Numbered from the stretch's first letter, positions 25,835-35,046 are shown. The stretch is 64,000 nt of DNA from Thalassospira profundimaris (GCF_003326755.1 NZ_JPWH01000012.1:1-64000); one strand, 5' to 3'. Notes: generated from the letters alone by a model not told the origin. Translations and numbers: made by a program.

Positions 25835-26073
25835 TTTTTGTGTCCCTTAAGCGGATGTCGTGTCGCGATCAGGTTGTGCCCGAACCGTTTAACCGGCGTA
25901 TCAACAGGCCCAATGGCCATCATAATGGCCGTTTTTTCTCTGTCCCGCCATGCGTCGGTATCAATGCGTGTTTTGCCGGTGTCGCGCAGGATCGTCAAGC
26001 GGAGTTTGGGTAAAAAAGAACAAATGGGCAGCAACTGGTACAGTGCAAAAAGCGTTATAATCTGGTATGGCAT
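25831..26073 (-). CDS. Possible small protein overlapping the dusC start
   Basis: An 80-codon frame whose TGA shares four bases (ATGA) with the dusC start, the usual arrangement for translational coupling. Its last ~50 codons have moderately GC-rich third positions and a protein-like composition (RDTGKTRIDTDAWRDREK, then AIGPVDTPVKRFGHNL), but the first 25 codons do not look coding and no Shine-Dalgarno was found, so the true start may be internal or the frame may be chance. No family recognised. Confidence 0.28.
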   Translation of the reverse strand: MPYQIITLFALYQLLPICSFLPKLRLTILRDTGKTRIDTDAWRDREKTAIMMAIGPVDTPVKRFGHNLIATRHPLKGHKK

Positions 26074-26269
26074 TGCCCAGCATCATTTTGCACGTTCCGG
26101 TATGGTAAAGTCGTTGGTCTATATACCCTATCTGGTTTGGTATTGGGAAAAATGGATAGCTACCCTTTTGGTGGTCAAAACGAAGTGATCAAGACTGGTT
26201 ATTTTTACTGCGAAACCCTATTTACCTGATAGGCGGATAGGATAGAACCTGGCTGGCCTGCGGTCGTTT

Positions 26270-26298
26270 TTGCAGGTGGCTGGAATTGGTTTGATTAT
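26270..26298 (+). promoter_or_regulatory. Candidate sigma-70-type promoter for the 50-residue protein
   Basis: TTGCAG (26270-26275), a 17-nt spacer and GATTAT (26293-26298) lie 38 nt before the ATG at 26337. The match is moderate and rests on sequence alone. The surrounding 26074-26336 stretch is A+T-richer than its neighbours and holds no other gene I can support. Confidence 0.35.
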
Positions 26299-26336
26299 AA
26301 AAGATTGTCTAAATCAAAATTTGGAGGACCCCAGCG

Positions 26337-26489
26337 ATGTTGTATATCGTGGAAAAAGCATTGGATGAACTTGAAGCCATGCCGCGTGACAAACGGGAAA
26401 GCTATTCCCATGTTGATCGCGAAATTCAGGAAGCCGTCGACAAATTGAAGACGCTTAAGGAAAAGCTTAAAGAATCCGATAGCAAGTAA
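26337..26489 (+). CDS. Small charged helical protein, 50 residues, unknown function
   Basis: An ATG at 26337 is preceded at a 9-nt distance by GGAGG (26323-26327), and the frame runs 50 codons to TAA at 26487-26489. The protein is rich in Lys, Glu and Asp (MLYIVEKALDELEAMPRDKR at the start, LKTLKEKLKESDSK at the end) with heptad-like hydrophobic spacing that suggests one or two amphipathic helices or a short coiled coil. No signal peptide or membrane segment. A candidate promoter precedes it and a strong hairpin follows it. No family recognised. Confidence 0.7.
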   Translation: MLYIVEKALDELEAMPRDKRESYSHVDREIQEAVDKLKTLKEKLKESDSK

Positions 26490-26504
26490 GCCCTGGCGAC
26501 TTTT

Positions 26505-26545
26505 TGATGCGTGCAGGCGTTGATGTAACAGGCCTGCACGCATCA
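26505..26545. terminator. Long hairpin between convergent genes, probable terminator
   Basis: A perfect 14-bp stem (26505-26518 with 26532-26545) with a 13-nt loop begins 15 bp after the small gene and overlaps the stop codon of the opposing DUF2269 gene. It lacks a clean T-run on either strand, so termination is inferred from position and stem strength. Confidence 0.5.
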
Positions 26546-27010
26546 GATATATGGTTTTGAAATCATCAGCCAGACGATCAGCATGACGGCGATGAAGGCC
26601 GGAAAGCCAAAGATCACCCAAATACGATAAAGCTTCCGATAGCTTTCATTCAGGCCTGTTCCCAGCCGTGCGGCTTCAAGCGCCATGTTGCGAAGGCGTA
26701 TTTGAATCCAGACGACCGGCAGCCAGAATATCCCGACAATGACATAAAGCCCCAGCGAGAGCATGATCCAGGGTTCGCCAAGCGACCAGCCTGCCTCGTG
26801 GGCAAGAAAGTAGCCGGTAATGGGCTGAAACACAGCCGCGGTTGCGGTGAATATGGTATCGGCCAGAACAACGATCCGCCCCACATGCCCGATCATTTCG
26901 GGCGTACCCCAGTAATTTGAAACAACGAAAAAGAACGCGATACCAGCGCCGGTTCCCAGCAATACGCATGCGCCGATGATATGGGCATAAAGCAGTATAT
27001 GATATGTCAT
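26543..27010 (-). CDS. DUF2269-family integral membrane protein
   Basis: A 155-residue protein with four predicted membrane segments (about residues 4-30, 47-68, 80-103 and 128-152) and the N-terminal HILLYAHIIGACVLLGTG pattern typical of DUF2269. Function of the family is unknown. Its ATG overlaps the stop of the SDR/DoxX-like gene by four bases (27007-27010), so the two are translationally coupled; the partner also ends in membrane helices, which suggests that they work together at the inner membrane. Confidence 0.8.
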   Translation of the reverse strand: MTYHILLYAHIIGACVLLGTGAGIAFFFVVSNYWGTPEMIGHVGRIVVLADTIFTATAAVFQPITGYFLAHEAGWSLGEPWIMLSLGLYVIVGIFWLPVVWIQIRLRNMALEAARLGTGLNESYRKLYRIWVIFGFPAFIAVMLIVWLMISKPYI

Positions 27011-28305
27011 CTGTCATCCAGAATGCCAAGGGTGAACAATGTCAGGATGATGGAAGGCACGACCTTCACCAAAGGCCCCAGCGGGTCAAGCCAGAGGTCG
27101 GGTGCTGTTGCCAGGCTGCTGACGAGGTATCCGGCAGACACGGCAATCATGCCAAGGCAGGCATATTTGCTGAACCTGCGCACCAGCACTGCTGTGCCAA
27201 GCACAATATCGGCAACCGCACCAATGATAACAAGAAACATGCCTGCTTCTGGTGACATGCCACGATCAACCAGAATGTGCCGGGCATCATTCAGGGCGTA
27301 AAAACCGATGGTGCCACTTGCAATCCAGAACAAAGACAGAATGCCGATTGCCAGGGGCAGCATCAGATAGAGCCTGGCAAACCAGCGTTCCTGCACGGTT
27401 GCAGGCATGGCTGATAACGTATCGTCGAGCGACCGGCAGGGCGGGTTGCCGGTTTTTTGCCAGCTATCTGCATCGGCGGTGATGCCATCCTGCAGGGATT
27501 TCAGGGCGTTTGTGCGCAAAGGTGCGCGCCATCCCAGCAAACCGGCAAGGTCGGCACATTTCCCCAGCAGGCGCGTTATGGCGTCGGGGATTTTCACGTT
27601 TATCGTCCATGCAGGCAAGCCAAGCCATTGGCGAAAGGCCGTTTTGAGGTCGTCAAAGCGATGTGAATTCGGTTCGGTAAGGTCGGCAATGGTCCCGCTT
27701 CGGATGGCACCGTTTGCTGCCTTGACAACTGCATAGGTCACGTCATCAATCGAGACGGTTTGTATCGGGGTTTCCGGAAATATCTGAAAATTGATCAACG
27801 GAAAGGCTGCGGCAGCCCGCAATAGGGCCGTGCCACCATAGGCATCCCGGCTAATGACAAGGGATGGGCGAAAAATCTGCCAGGGGATTTGGCTATTGAT
27901 CAATATCCGATCACCACGCGCCTTGCTTTGCATGAAGGAGGTGGAGGCCTGTTCGGTTGCACCGGCAGCGGATATTTGAATGAACTGCACATCTCGCCCC
28001 TCAAGGGCGCGGGTGATGTTTTCGATCAGCGTGACATGAATGGCCTCAAGGTTGTCCCGGCCCCCGTCCTGAAGCGCACCGGCGGCATTTACCACGATGT
28101 CGGCCTCTTTGAGCACTTCCGACCAGTCAGATACCGAAGCCCTGGCAATATCAGTTATACACCACTCTATCCGGCTGTTGCTTTGCAGGCCTTTTTTAAG
28201 GGATCGTCCCACACCGGTTACATCAAAACCGGCGTGAAGAAGGTGGCGCACACAGGCTGATCCAATCAGTCCGTAGGCACCCAACACATAGATCTTCTTT
28301 TTCAT
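27007..28305 (-). CDS. SDR-family NAD(P)-binding protein with C-terminal DoxX-like membrane domain
   Basis: A fusion of an atypical short-chain dehydrogenase/NAD(P)H-binding domain (glycine motif GAYGLIG near the N-terminus, then VVNAAGAL and a Ser/Lys-containing segment) with four C-terminal hydrophobic helices resembling a DoxX-like domain (from about residue 300). The ATG at 28305 is preferred because GGAG lies just upstream; an in-frame ATG at 28326 has no such site and would add seven residues. It forms a coupled pair with the DUF2269 gene. A link to the methylmalonyl-CoA operon is only positional: the gap to meaB is 100 bp. Substrate unknown. Confidence 0.75.
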   Translation of the reverse strand: MKKKIYVLGAYGLIGSACVRHLLHAGFDVTGVGRSLKKGLQSNSRIEWCITDIARASVSDWSEVLKEADIVVNAAGALQDGGRDNLEAIHVTLIENITRALEGRDVQFIQISAAGATEQASTSFMQSKARGDRILINSQIPWQIFRPSLVISRDAYGGTALLRAAAAFPLINFQIFPETPIQTVSIDDVTYAVVKAANGAIRSGTIADLTEPNSHRFDDLKTAFRQWLGLPAWTINVKIPDAITRLLGKCADLAGLLGWRAPLRTNALKSLQDGITADADSWQKTGNPPCRSLDDTLSAMPATVQERWFARLYLMLPLAIGILSLFWIASGTIGFYALNDARHILVDRGMSPEAGMFLVIIGAVADIVLGTAVLVRRFSKYACLGMIAVSAGYLVSSLATAPDLWLDPLGPLVKVVPSIILTLFTLGILDDR

Positions 28306-28405
28306 GTGCCGCTGGCTCCCATTCAAACCAAATTAACAGGTTTGTCCTGACCTTAAGGCGATATGAGAGTTCTAACGTGATCGGGATGAGGAAAGCACGG
28401 AGAAA

Positions 28406-29506
28406 TTAGCGACCCTGGTTCGACGAATGGATCAGGCCAAGCAATTCCTCGACAGCTGCAGTAGGGTGGGTTGTGCCCTCGAGTACGCCATTTTCCAGTG
28501 TTTTCAGGCGTGATTTGACATCCTCGCGCCGGGTGAAGGTTTCCAGCAGGCGGTCGCGCAGCATGGTCCACATCCAGTCATGTTGCTGGCGGGCGCGTTT
28601 GGCGGTAAATTCTCCTTCGCTTTCCATGATCTGGCGGTGCTGTTTGATCAGGTCCCAGACGTCATCGAGCCCCTCGCGCGTTAGTGAGGAAACCATCATG
28701 GATTGCGGACGCCAGTGGTGGCTGGAAGGCTGTAAAATGCGCAGGGCCGATGAATATTCGCGTTTGGCTTCGCGGGCCTTGGCCGGGTCGGCGTCGGATT
28801 TGTTGACCGCGATTAAATCGGCAATTTCCAGAACACCCTTTTTGATGCCCTGCAATTCATCGCCCGCCCCGGGCAGCATCAGCACCAAAAAGAAATCGGT
28901 CATTTGCGAAACCATTGTTTCGCTTTGCCCGGCCCCCACGGTTTCGACCAGTACCACGTCAAAACCTGCGGCCTCGCATAGCAAAATGGTTTCGCGGGTC
29001 ATGCGGTTTACCCCGCCCAAATAGCCGCTGCTGGGTGACGGGCGAATATAGGCATTCGGGTCAATCGAAAGTTCGTTCATCCGGGTTTTATCACCCAGAA
29101 TGGACCCGCCAGATCGTGCACTTGTCGGGTCAACCGCCAGCACGGCGACCTTGTGCCCTTCGCGGGTCAGCTTGGTGCCAAAGGCCTCGATAAAGGTGGA
29201 TTTGCCAACACCGGGAACACCGGTAATGCCGATGCGCCGCGAGCCGCCGGTATGGGGCATGAGTTGTTCAAGCACCTGTTGTGCCTGCACAAAATGCTCG
29301 GCCTTGCGGCTTTCAACCAGGGTAATGGCACGCGACAGGATGGTGCGGTTGCCCGCAAGGACGCCCTTCACAATTTCATCGGTGCTTAGAACGCGCCGCT
29401 TGGCCCGGGGGCGCGGGCTTGTGGTGGTGCTGGTGCCGGGAATGGTTCGCAGGGTTTCCTTCACCGGTAATCCTTTTTGTCGCGCAATTTCGTCGTGTCG
29501 CATCAT
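28406..29506 (-). CDS. meaB: Methylmalonyl-CoA mutase-associated G3E GTPase MeaB
   Basis: A 366-residue P-loop GTPase that gates AdoCbl delivery to methylmalonyl-CoA mutase and protects the mutase from inactivation. The Walker A motif GVPGVGKST is at residues 96-104, followed by AVDPTSARSGGSILGDKTRM (typical of MeaB/ArgK), VETVGAGQSE (switch region) and the NKSD guanine-recognition motif. The C-terminal dimerisation arm is present. It lies 74 bp after mutB on the same strand, separated by a hairpin without a T-run, so cotranscription with mutAB is likely. The first two ATGs are adjacent; neither has a strong Shine-Dalgarno. Confidence 0.93.
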   Translation of the reverse strand: MMRHDEIARQKGLPVKETLRTIPGTSTTTSPRPRAKRRVLSTDEIVKGVLAGNRTILSRAITLVESRKAEHFVQAQQVLEQLMPHTGGSRRIGITGVPGVGKSTFIEAFGTKLTREGHKVAVLAVDPTSARSGGSILGDKTRMNELSIDPNAYIRPSPSSGYLGGVNRMTRETILLCEAAGFDVVLVETVGAGQSETMVSQMTDFFLVLMLPGAGDELQGIKKGVLEIADLIAVNKSDADPAKAREAKREYSSALRILQPSSHHWRPQSMMVSSLTREGLDDVWDLIKQHRQIMESEGEFTAKRARQQHDWMWTMLRDRLLETFTRREDVKSRLKTLENGVLEGTTHPTAAVEELLGLIHSSNQGR

Positions 29507-29528
29507 AAGGCGGCATGGATTATGTCGG

Positions 29529-29565
29529 CAAGCCCGGTGGTTCTATGCTTTTTTCACCGGGCTTG
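29529..29565 (-). other. Intercistronic hairpin between mutB and meaB
   Basis: An 11-bp perfect stem CAAGCCCGGTG / CACCGGGCTTG (29529-29539, 29555-29565) with a 15-nt loop fills the 74-bp gap. No T-run follows on the minus strand, so an RNA-stabilising or processing element is more likely than a terminator. Confidence 0.45.
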
Positions 29566-29580
29566 GCCTTGTGTCATGCG

Positions 29581-31737
29581 TTATGCCGCGTCAGATGTTT
29601 CGCCATCCAGCAACTTTTCAAGCAACTCGCTGGCGGCCTCCGCAATTACGGTGCCGGGCGGGAAAATGGCTTCGGCCCCGGCGGCAAACAGTTTGTCGAA
29701 ATCCTGTGGCGGGATCACGCCACCGGCGACAATCATGATGTCCTCGCGGCCCAGTTTATCCAATTCGGCCCGCAATTGTGGCACCAGCGTCAAGTGGCCT
29801 GCGGCAAGCGAGCTTGCACCAACAATATGCACATCGTTTTCAACCGCCTGGCGGGCGGCCTCTTCCGGGGTTTGGAACAGTGGACCAATATCCACATCAA
29901 AGCCCAAATCGGCGAAGGCTGTTGCAATCACCTTTTGCCCGCGGTCATGCCCGTCCTGGCCCATTTTGGCAATCAGGATACGCGGGCGGCGGCCTTCGGC
30001 CTCGTTAAAGGCATCAATCAGCTTGGACACCTTTTCGAGTGCGGCGTTATTCGCCCCGACCTCGGTTTTATAAACCCCGGCAATGGAGCGGATGACGGCC
30101 TGATGGCGGCCATACACCTTTTCCAGTGCATCGGAAATTTCGCCCACGGTGCATTTCGCCCGGGCGGCCTGCACGGCCAGTTCCAGCAAATTGCCCGATT
30201 TTTCGCCCGCCGCATTTGTCAGGGCGGTCAGGGCACTTTCAACGCTTGCATCGTCGCGTTCGGCCCGCAAACGTTCCAGCTTGGCAATCTGCTGACGGCG
30301 GACTTCGGCATTATCAACCTGCAAAACATCCACCGGGCGGTCGTCGGTGACGCGGTATTTGTTCACCCCAACCAGTGACTGGCGGCCACTATCGATGCGG
30401 GCCTGGGTGCGGGCGGCGGCTTCCTCGATGCGCATTTTGGGAATGCCGGCTTCAATCGCCTTTGCCATGCCGCCCTGTTCTTCGACCTCGGCAATATGGC
30501 TCCAGGCCTTTTCGGCCAGATCGCGGGTGAGACGTTCGACATAATAACTGCCGCCCCACGGGTCGATCACGTTGGTGGTGCCACTTTCCTGCTGCAAAAA
30601 CAGCTGGGTATTGCGGGCAATGCGGGCGGAAAAATCGGTCGGCAGGGCCAGGGCTTCGTCCAGTGCATTGGTATGAAGCGACTGGGTATGGCCCTGGGTG
30701 GAGGCCATGGCCTCGACACAGGTGCGGATGACATTGTTAAACACATCCTGCGCGGTCAGCGACCAGCCCGATGTCTGGCTGTGGGTGCGCAGCGAAAGCG
30801 ACTTGTTGCTTTGCGGGTCAAACTGTTTGATTAGCTTGGCCCAGATCATGCGGGCGGCGCGCATTTTGGCAATTTCCATAAAGAAATTCATGCCAATCGC
30901 CCAGAAAAACGACAGACGCGGGGCAAATTTATCAATATCCAGCCCGGCAGCCATGCCCGCACGGGCATATTCCACGCCATCGGCCAGGGTATAGGCCAGT
31001 TCAAGGTCTGCCGTCGCCCCGGCTTCCTGCATGTGATAGCCGGAAATCGAAATGGAATTGAATTTCGGCATGTTTTGCGATGTGAAGGCAAAAATATCCG
31101 AAATGATCCGCATGGATGGTTTGGGCGGATAGATATAGGTGTTGCGCACCATGAATTCTTTGAGAATGTCGTTCTGGATGGTGCCGGAAAGCTGGGCATG
31201 TTTAACGCCCTGTTCCTCGGCCGCGGCGATATAAAGCGCCATTACCGGCAAGACCGCGCCATTCATCGTCATGGACACCGACATTTGATCGAGCGGGATG
31301 CCATCAAAAAGGGTGCGCATGTCATAGATGCTGTCAATCGCCACACCGGCCATGCCAACATCGCCCGCGACACGGGGATGGTCGCTGTCATAGCCGCGAT
31401 GGGTGGCAAGGTCAAAGGCGATGGAAAGGCCTTTTTGCCCGGCGGCAAGGTTGCGGCGGTAAAAGGCGTTGGATTCCTCGGCGGTGGAAAAACCGGCATA
31501 TTGGCGGATCGTCCAGGGGCGCTGCACATACATGGTGGGATAGGGGCCGCGCAAAAAGGGCGGTATGCCCGGCATGGTGTGCAAATGGTCCAGCCCGTTC
31601 AGGTCATCGCGGCCATAAACCGGCTTTACATCAATGCCCTCCGGGGTGTGCCACGGCACGGCTGATGCCGGGGCAGAAGGTGCATCACCGGTGCTGTCGA
31701 ACAGGGGCAGGTCGGAAAAATCGGGGATCCGGGTCAT
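29581..31737 (-). CDS. mutB: Methylmalonyl-CoA mutase, large (catalytic) subunit
   Basis: A 718-residue AdoCbl-dependent mutase that interconverts (R)-methylmalonyl-CoA and succinyl-CoA. The N-terminal TIM barrel carries the substrate-channel signatures [18 protein letters not shown] and [15 protein letters not shown]. The C-terminal Rossmann-type domain has the base-off/His-on B12 motif DGHDRG (residues 595-600, axial His about 597), then GASSLAAGH and [10 protein letters not shown]. The ATG follows the mutA stop by only 2 bp, so the two subunits are made from one message. The pathway feeds propionyl-CoA from odd-chain or branched substrates into the TCA cycle. Also called scpA or mcmA2 in other species. 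Confidence 0.96.
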   Translation of the reverse strand: MTRIPDFSDLPLFDSTGDAPSAPASAVPWHTPEGIDVKPVYGRDDLNGLDHLHTMPGIPPFLRGPYPTMYVQRPWTIRQYAGFSTAEESNAFYRRNLAAGQKGLSIAFDLATHRGYDSDHPRVAGDVGMAGVAIDSIYDMRTLFDGIPLDQMSVSMTMNGAVLPVMALYIAAAEEQGVKHAQLSGTIQNDILKEFMVRNTYIYPPKPSMRIISDIFAFTSQNMPKFNSISISGYHMQEAGATADLELAYTLADGVEYARAGMAAGLDIDKFAPRLSFFWAIGMNFFMEIAKMRAARMIWAKLIKQFDPQSNKSLSLRTHSQTSGWSLTAQDVFNNVIRTCVEAMASTQGHTQSLHTNALDEALALPTDFSARIARNTQLFLQQESGTTNVIDPWGGSYYVERLTRDLAEKAWSHIAEVEEQGGMAKAIEAGIPKMRIEEAAARTQARIDSGRQSLVGVNKYRVTDDRPVDVLQVDNAEVRRQQIAKLERLRAERDDASVESALTALTNAAGEKSGNLLELAVQAARAKCTVGEISDALEKVYGRHQAVIRSIAGVYKTEVGANNAALEKVSKLIDAFNEAEGRRPRILIAKMGQDGHDRGQKVIATAFADLGFDVDIGPLFQTPEEAARQAVENDVHIVGASSLAAGHLTLVPQLRAELDKLGREDIMIVAGGVIPPQDFDKLFAAGAEAIFPPGTVIAEAASELLEKLLDGETSDAA

Positions 31738-31739
31738 GG

Positions 31740-33794
31740 TTATTTCACTCCCAGATGGTCAAGGGTGGTGGTGGTTGTGGCAATCACATCCGACCCCATA
31801 AAAATGAAATCATCAATGCCTGCTGCCTCAAAGGCAGCGCGGTTATCGCCGGGATGCCCGGCAAGGTAAATTCTGCTCGCCCCGGCTGCCTTTAAGGCCT
31901 TTGCCATTTCGGCGGCATGTTCTGCATATTGTGTGTCTGATCCGCAAATGATGGCGACCTTGGCCCCGCTATCGCCAAAGGCAGTGGCGGCATCATGGGC
32001 GTTGGCAAAGCCATTATTGGAAATTGCCTCTATCCCACCCGCGCCAAAGAAATTGCGGGAAAAGGAGGCACGCGCCGTATGTTCGGCAACGCGGCCAATA
32101 TTACACAGGAAAATTTGTGGTGCCGTGCCGGTTTCCTGCTTGTGGGCCGATGCCCGCCTGCGATTGCCCTCGAAGGCTTCGGAGAGGCGATGCCGGGGAA
32201 GTGGGGTAATGCGGGTGGGCGTTGCGCCGCCATAAAGGGCGGTGAAAAGCTGCGCGATGCTGGCCCCGTTTTTTGCGGCCTTGACCAGATCGGCAAAGTC
32301 ATGGCCGATTTTATCATCGGCACTGCCGGGGCGGGATGCGGCAGCGGCGCGAAGGGCGGCGATATCGGGTTGCTCGCAGGTGACGGCGGCCTCGTCAATA
32401 TTGGGGAACTCGGATACACCGGTTAACGGCTCGCGCCGGGTGGCAAGGCGCGATTCGCGTTTTTGCCACAGATCGGCAATTTCGCGGGCCAGGCTGCCAT
32501 TTTCAACCGCGCTGACAATGCCGCCATTGCCTTCAATATCCTGGAATTTCTGCCAGGCATTCAGGGCAAGATCACGGGTGAGATTTTCAATAAACCACGA
32601 ACCACCGGCCGGGTCGATGACGCGATGAACATTGCTTTCTTCCTGCAAAATCAGTTGCGTGTTGCGGGCAATGCGGCGCGAAAAGCTGTCGGGCAGGCCA
32701 ATGGCATGGTCATAGGGCAGGCACACCACACTATCGGCCCCGCCCAGCCCGGCGGCAAAGCTGGTGACTGTGGTGCGCAGCATGTTCACCCACGGGTCCA
32801 CCTTGGTGATGATTTGTTCGGCCGACATCGCGCTTATCGAAACCGCGCCATCTTTGACGTCCGATGCCTGCAAAATACGCCGCCACATCAAACGCAGGGC
32901 ACGCAGCTTGGCGATACCGGCAAAAAAGTCGCTGCCAATGGCGGTGGTGAAGGTGATGCTGGCGGCGGCCCTGGCTCCGTCCATGCCGCCTTTGACCAGC
33001 GCACGGAAATAGGCAAGCCCGGTTGCGAGCGCAATGGCAAGTTCCATGCTGTCGGTCGCCCCGGCATTATACCAGCCGGTGCTGTTGACATTGATTGCCG
33101 TGGCATGGGGGAATGTTGCGGAAATGTTTTGCGCAAAGGATGCCGCCTGTTCCAGCGCATCCTCGATATTGGTGGGACAGTAACCCTCGCGCGCAAGTGT
33201 GCCAATCGGGTCCAGGTTAAATGCCGGGGCGGCATCTTTGCTGCTATCGTCCCGGGCAATGCGCGCGGTTAACACGGCGGCCAAGGGAATGGCCGCCGCC
33301 CCGCCATCTAGGGCGATGGGGGCCAGATTGGTGTAAACACCCTCAAGCGCGCTGTTCAGATCATCAAGGTTATAAATCATCACTCCGCCCAGCCCGGCAT
33401 CATCGCCATCAGGGCCATTGCCAAACCGGGCGGCATGATCCAGGCGCAGCAACACCGATGTCACACCATTTTCCAGATCTTCAAGAATGGCGGTGTTAAC
33501 GGCTTTGAGGTCCGGGTGGGCATGAAGCTGGCGAATGTCCCAGCCGGTTGCGGCGGCATCATCACCTGCGGGCAATTGTTTGCTTGTGGCAACCAGGCCG
33601 TCATGAATCTGTGCCGTGTCACCATCCAGATCGTCGGCTGTATAAATGGGCTGAATGTCAAAACCGTCACGCAGATGCGTGACCAGTTTTTTGTCAAACG
33701 GCGCGCCATTCAGGGCGGCTTCGGCCAGTTTGCGCCACGCCGCATAATCGGCAGGCGGAAATTCAGATGCCAGTTTCAAGCTCTGATCGGTCAT
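31740..33794 (-). CDS. mutA: Methylmalonyl-CoA mutase, small (non-catalytic) subunit
   Basis: A 684-residue partner of the catalytic subunit. The barrel is recognisably mutase-like ([55 protein letters not shown]), but where the large subunit has DGHDRG the C-terminal domain reads GRVAEHTAR, so it cannot ligate B12, as known for MutA proteins of the heterodimeric class. The ATG at 33794 is chosen because GGGAG lies 5-9 nt upstream; the longer frame from 33872 would run through the leader after the riboswitch. It is the first gene of the mutAB-meaB unit and lies about 100 nt after the cobalamin riboswitch. Confidence 0.92.
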   Translation of the reverse strand: MTDQSLKLASEFPPADYAAWRKLAEAALNGAPFDKKLVTHLRDGFDIQPIYTADDLDGDTAQIHDGLVATSKQLPAGDDAAATGWDIRQLHAHPDLKAVNTAILEDLENGVTSVLLRLDHAARFGNGPDGDDAGLGGVMIYNLDDLNSALEGVYTNLAPIALDGGAAAIPLAAVLTARIARDDSSKDAAPAFNLDPIGTLAREGYCPTNIEDALEQAASFAQNISATFPHATAINVNSTGWYNAGATDSMELAIALATGLAYFRALVKGGMDGARAAASITFTTAIGSDFFAGIAKLRALRLMWRRILQASDVKDGAVSISAMSAEQIITKVDPWVNMLRTTVTSFAAGLGGADSVVCLPYDHAIGLPDSFSRRIARNTQLILQEESNVHRVIDPAGGSWFIENLTRDLALNAWQKFQDIEGNGGIVSAVENGSLAREIADLWQKRESRLATRREPLTGVSEFPNIDEAAVTCEQPDIAALRAAAASRPGSADDKIGHDFADLVKAAKNGASIAQLFTALYGGATPTRITPLPRHRLSEAFEGNRRRASAHKQETGTAPQIFLCNIGRVAEHTARASFSRNFFGAGGIEAISNNGFANAHDAATAFGDSGAKVAIICGSDTQYAEHAAEMAKALKAAGASRIYLAGHPGDNRAAFEAAGIDDFIFMGSDVIATTTTTLDHLGVK

Positions 33795-33892
33795 GGTTGC
33801 TCCCGGTCGCGGTCGATAGGAAACACCGGCATGGTCATATGCGGTGCTGTGGGTCCCCGTCGCCCGGTACACCCCGCCCGGCCAGCTAGAGA

Positions 33893-34063
33893 GCGAAACA
33901 TTCCCGGTAATCTGACTTGTTCCATCGCGATGAAAGACCCTGTTTGTGGTCTGACGTTACGGAACCAACAGTTGCGGGGGCAGTTTCGGCTTTGGCGGAT
34001 GCCGCACCGAATTCCCGGAAAAGGTTTCATGTCGCCTTGCTGCGACGGTCCTGTTTATAGCAT
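33893..34063 (-). promoter_or_regulatory. Cobalamin riboswitch in the mutAB leader
   Basis: Read on the minus strand, the leader has the conserved core in order: an AGGACC-like 5' box (about 34050), CCGGGAA (34012-34018), TTCGGTG, ATCCGCC, the hallmark ACTGCCCCCGCAACTGTT (33967-33984), and the 3' B12 box AAGTCAGATTACCGGGAA (33901-33918). Spacing fits the class. The RNA would sense adenosylcobalamin or another cobalamin and act on the mutAB-meaB message directly downstream. GCTCTC just after the B12 box can pair with the mutA Shine-Dalgarno GGGAGC, suggesting translational control; no T-run terminator is seen before mutA. Confidence 0.9.
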
Positions 34064-34078
34064 CCTCTCTTAATTCAG

Positions 34079-34104
34079 TAAATAGGCATGGAAATACCTA
34101 TTTA
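34079..34104. promoter_or_regulatory. Inverted repeat at the expected mutAB promoter, candidate operator
   Basis: TAAATAGG (34079-34086) and CCTATTTA (34097-34104) form a perfect 8-bp inverted repeat with a 10-bp spacer, immediately upstream of the riboswitch RNA on the minus strand. Position and symmetry suggest a protein-binding site. The remaining stretch 34105-34547 holds no gene I can support. Confidence 0.5.
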
Positions 34105-34547
34105 TCCGGACAGGGGGTGACAAAGTTGCCGCAAGGGAGCAGGAAAATCGTTTTATCTCAAGCTTCAACAGGGTGTTGTGCCAAACGGGTGATCGCTGCG
34201 GGCAAAGCCCAACAGAAGCGCTGATCTCAGACTTTGGTGGGATGTCGCGCTTTTGGCTGGGCATTTTTCGGCGAGGAACGCATCCGTGTGCATCTGTGTG
34301 AGATGGAATTTGGATTAATAATTTCTCGTCAAAATGGGGGCATTAAAGCGCGGCTATGGGCATGCAGGGCGTTTCCGGACGGTTTTTATGGTTATTGGCC
34401 GGTGGTTTGAAACCGCAGATTTGCTGATGTTTGTCGCAGGCTGGAGCGAACGAGCCGTTTAATTGCGGCAAAATTTCGACATTTAACCAATTCGACATTT
34501 TCAGTGTCTATGGTCGGGATGTCCTGAAATTCGGAGAGAAGCCATTC

Positions 34548-34967
34548 ATGAACGCGCTAAGCGCCGTGCCGCCCTATCCCAGCCTGTCGGGTCTGGTGGC
34601 CTTTGCAGATGATAGCCCGAGTGCCAAAGCCGCCCTTGAGACGGTTTTGCGCCGTGCCGGTTACGCGGTTGCGGGATTTGATTGCGCCGATGATCTGATC
34701 GATTCCCTGGATGGCCTGGCCCCGCGCGCCATTATTCTGGATCTGGAAATGCCGGGCATGAGCGGCTTTGAAGCCTTTTGCGAAATTCGCCGCCGCTTCC
34801 CCTGCGCACGTGACGTGCCGGTTCTGTTTTTCTCGGCCCATTTTGATGCCGATACCCGTGCCCAGGCCGAAGCCCTGGGGGCGGCTGATTTTATCAGTAA
34901 GGATTCCAGCCCGATGGTTGTGGTGGCACAGCTTAATCGTGTTCTGGAAAACGTGATGAGCCACTAA
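34548..34967 (+). CDS. Single-domain response regulator
   Basis: A 139-residue lone receiver domain. The acidic pair appears as ADDSP, the phosphoacceptor Asp in IILDLEMPGMSG (about residue 63), the Thr/Ser position in LFFSAHF, and the conserved Lys in FISKDSSP. There is no output domain, so it would act by protein contact, as CheY- or DivK-like proteins do. The ATG at 34548 follows GGAGAG; a longer upstream frame lacks a start signal. No histidine kinase is adjacent, so the partner is unknown. Confidence 0.85.
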   Translation: MNALSAVPPYPSLSGLVAFADDSPSAKAALETVLRRAGYAVAGFDCADDLIDSLDGLAPRAIILDLEMPGMSGFEAFCEIRRRFPCARDVPVLFFSAHFDADTRAQAEALGAADFISKDSSPMVVVAQLNRVLENVMSH

Positions 34968-35012
34968 TCGCCTTTATGATGCTTCTTTTGTGCCGGTTAT
35001 GCCGGGCAAAAT

Positions 35013-35046
35013 AAAACCCGCCGGTCACAATTTTGCAACCGGCGGG
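35013..35046 (-). terminator. Terminator of phhA
   Basis: A 9-bp GC stem CCCGCCGGT / ACCGGCGGG (35017-35025, 35038-35046) is followed on the minus strand by TTTTATTTT, 27 bp after the phhA stop. Confidence 0.8.

Noticed and set aside
25616..26188. 190-codon plus-strand frame across the dusC 5' end
   Set aside because: It is antisense to dusC for most of its length and has no ribosome-binding site.
31033..31665. Plus-strand frames of 200-270 codons opposite mutB and mutA
   Set aside because: They are antisense shadows of high-GC coding DNA with Gly/His/Arg-rich nonsense composition.
33795..33872. Upstream start for mutA giving 26 extra residues
   Set aside because: This stretch lies in the leader after the riboswitch; ATG 33794 has a better Shine-Dalgarno and family-like start.
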